Of a stretch of 30,616 bases of DNA, positions 29,517-30,616 are shown in pieces. The DNA is taken from contig HF993136.1 in assembly GCA_000432435.1 (NCBI GenBank), positions 1,860 to 32,475 on the forward strand, given 5' to 3'. Position 1 is the stretch's first letter. The number at the start of each line of letters is the position of its first letter. The notes under the pieces are model-generated. The model did no database searches. It saw nothing but the letters and a program-made list of their open reading frames with translations, and had not been told where the DNA came from. Both the position numbers and the translations under genes were made by a program. This stretch comes from Eubacterium sp. CAG:180 (GTDB lineage Bacteria; Bacillota; Clostridia; Oscillospirales; Acutalibacteraceae).

Positions 29517-30616
29517 TCAAAGTTTCATAGCTACGTCCCAAGCACGCCATATAACGGTACGCAAGTTACCGACGTGATCCGCGTCGCCAACCAAATGGAC
29601 ATTTTTGCTCTCAGGGAACAAAGGCATTGAATGATAACCTACAGACAAAATAACTGAATCGGCAGATATTTTTTGTGTTTTACCGTCGCTTGTTTCAACA
29701 ATTACTCCGTCCTTTAATATCTCTTTAACCTTTGTATTAAGATAAACAGGAGCTTTTTTGTATTTTAACATTTCTCTGAGAAACGATGAATTGGCAAGGC
29801 AAACGCCCTTAACTGCTATAAGGTCATTTTTCATTTCGATAACAGTCGGCTTTTTGCCTTTGAGGATTAAGTCGTAAGCAATTTCGCAGCCGGTTAAACC
29901 GCCGCCGATAATTGCAACATCCTCCCCTACATCTATGCCGTCAAGATATGTTGTTGCGTCCATTGCATACTCAATTCCCGGAATCGGAGGTTTATTAGCT
30001 GCCGAGCCGGTAGCAACAATAATCTCGTCTGCAGAAATATCCGAAAATCTTTTAATCTCACTGTTAAGCTTAACTGTTACGGACGAATTATTTATTGCTC
30101 GCCTGTACCATTCAATTAAATCACGGTCTTTCTCCTTAAATGAAGGAGCGGCAGCTTCAATAAATATACCTCCGAGTCTATCGGTCTTTTCATAAAGAGT
30201 AACGGCATGACCGCGTGCAGCGGCAACTAAAGCAGTCTCCATACCTCCGATACCGCCACCGATAACAGCAACGGATTTTGAAACTCTTGCCGTGACAATC
30301 TTATACTTCTTTGACTGCATTGTCATCGGATTAAGCGCGCAGCGAGACATATTCGAAGTGTCATCCATATCTTGAATATTCGGCACACCCTCATAATGTG
30401 CCATATTAAAGCAGGCGTTATGACAGCAAATACACGGCTTGATATCTTCTTCTCTGTCTTCCATCAGTTTTGTAACCCATGCGGGATCGGTAAGAAACTG
30501 TCTTGCAAATCCGACAGCGTCAATTTTATTTTCTTTAACGGCGCTCGCTCCCTCTTGAGGAGTCATTCTGCCGGCACAAACAACAGGTATGTCGACAAAC
30601 TTTTTTATGTGTTCCA
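29517..30616 (-). CDS. FMN/FAD/[4Fe-4S] ene-reductase, 3' part (5' end outside window)
   Basis: The minus-strand frame is open from the right edge to the stop at 29517, about 366 codons. It opens with the end of an old-yellow-enzyme barrel (DIPVVCAGRMTP, GFARQFLTDPAWV), then a cluster motif Cys-Ile-Cys-Cys-x2-x-Cys (KPCICCHNACF) with a further Cys in RCALNP, an FAD fold VAVIGGGIGGMETALVAA and an NAD(P)H fold VAIIGGGLTGCEIAYDL. Domain order matches the complete gene at 13316-15388, so the two are paralogues. An ATG at 30566 lies inside the barrel and is not the start. The substrate is unknown. Confidence 0.9.
   Translation of the reverse strand, partial: EHIKKFVDIPVVCAGRMTPQEGASAVKENKIDAVGFARQFLTDPAWVTKLMEDREEDIKPCICCHNACFNMAHYEGVPNIQDMDDTSNMSRCALNPMTMQSKKYKIVTARVSKSVAVIGGGIGGMETALVAAARGHAVTLYEKTDRLGGIFIEAAAPSFKEKDRDLIEWYRRAINNSSVTVKLNSEIKRFSDISADEIIVATGSAANKPPIPGIEYAMDATTYLDGIDVGEDVAIIGGGLTGCEIAYDLILKGKKPTVIEMKNDLIAVKGVCLANSSFLREMLKYKKAPVYLNTKVKEILKDGVIVETSDGKTQKISADSVILSVGYHSMPLFPESKNVHLVGDADHVGNLRTVIWRAWDVAMKL

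Overview
This window looks like a chromosomal segment of an anaerobic, AT-rich, Gram-positive bacterium of the class Clostridia, most likely a gut Oscillospiraceae/Ruminococcaceae-type organism. The reasons are a SpoIIM-like sporulation membrane protein next to a Xer recombinase, strong AGGAGG ribosome binding sites, TTGACA/TATAAT promoters with 17-bp spacers, an L-box lysine riboswitch, a sodium-pumping oxaloacetate decarboxylase, [4Fe-4S]/FMN/FAD ene-reductases and a cytosolic formylglycine sulfatase. No species is claimed.

Layout. 1-870: very AT-rich end of an unknown operon (a 3' gene end plus a 70-aa orphan), then a non-coding stretch that carries a promoter, a folded leader and a palindrome ahead of the Xer recombinase. 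875-3415: xerD-like gene, convergent and overlapping with spoIIM; then the TIGR04086 membrane protein and yajC on the minus strand. 3416-4950: an island of orphan plus-strand membrane proteins, one apparently a gene remnant, sitting between yajC and tgt. 4957-7139: queA-tgt (queuosine tRNA modification), minus strand. 7179-10801: lysine operon asd-dapA-dapB-ACT protein under a promoter, lysine riboswitch and intrinsic terminator. 10815-13239: hypB, divergent from a two-gene membrane module with an operator-like palindrome at its start site, then a TauE/SafE permease split into two half-size genes. 13316-15388: large FadH/enoate-reductase-like flavoenzyme. 15486-18948: oadA-oadG-biotin carrier-oadB. 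19034-20838: ABC-2 exporter. 20933-23722: aminotransferase, ispD, ispF and a small membrane protein. 23887-27518: operon TauE/SafE - sulfatase - GPH sugar symporter. 27623-28101: a decayed gene and a tRNA-Val(CAC). 28203-30616: an MFS transporter and the 3' part of a second FadH-like flavoenzyme that runs off the window.

How the genes work together. Asd, DapA and DapB run consecutive steps from aspartyl phosphate toward diaminopimelate/lysine, and lysine feeds back through the riboswitch and perhaps through the free-standing aspartokinase-type ACT protein. The four Oad genes build a membrane complex that decarboxylates oxaloacetate and exports Na+. The TauE-sulfatase-GPH operon reads as uptake of a sulfated small molecule, desulfation in the cytoplasm and export of the freed sulfur oxyanion.

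The least explained parts are the hypB-linked membrane pair, the split TauE halves, the orphan island between tgt and yajC, the hairpin that buries the ribosome binding site downstream of yajC, and the folded leader ahead of xerD. All calls come from reading the sequence; no database search or folding program was run.
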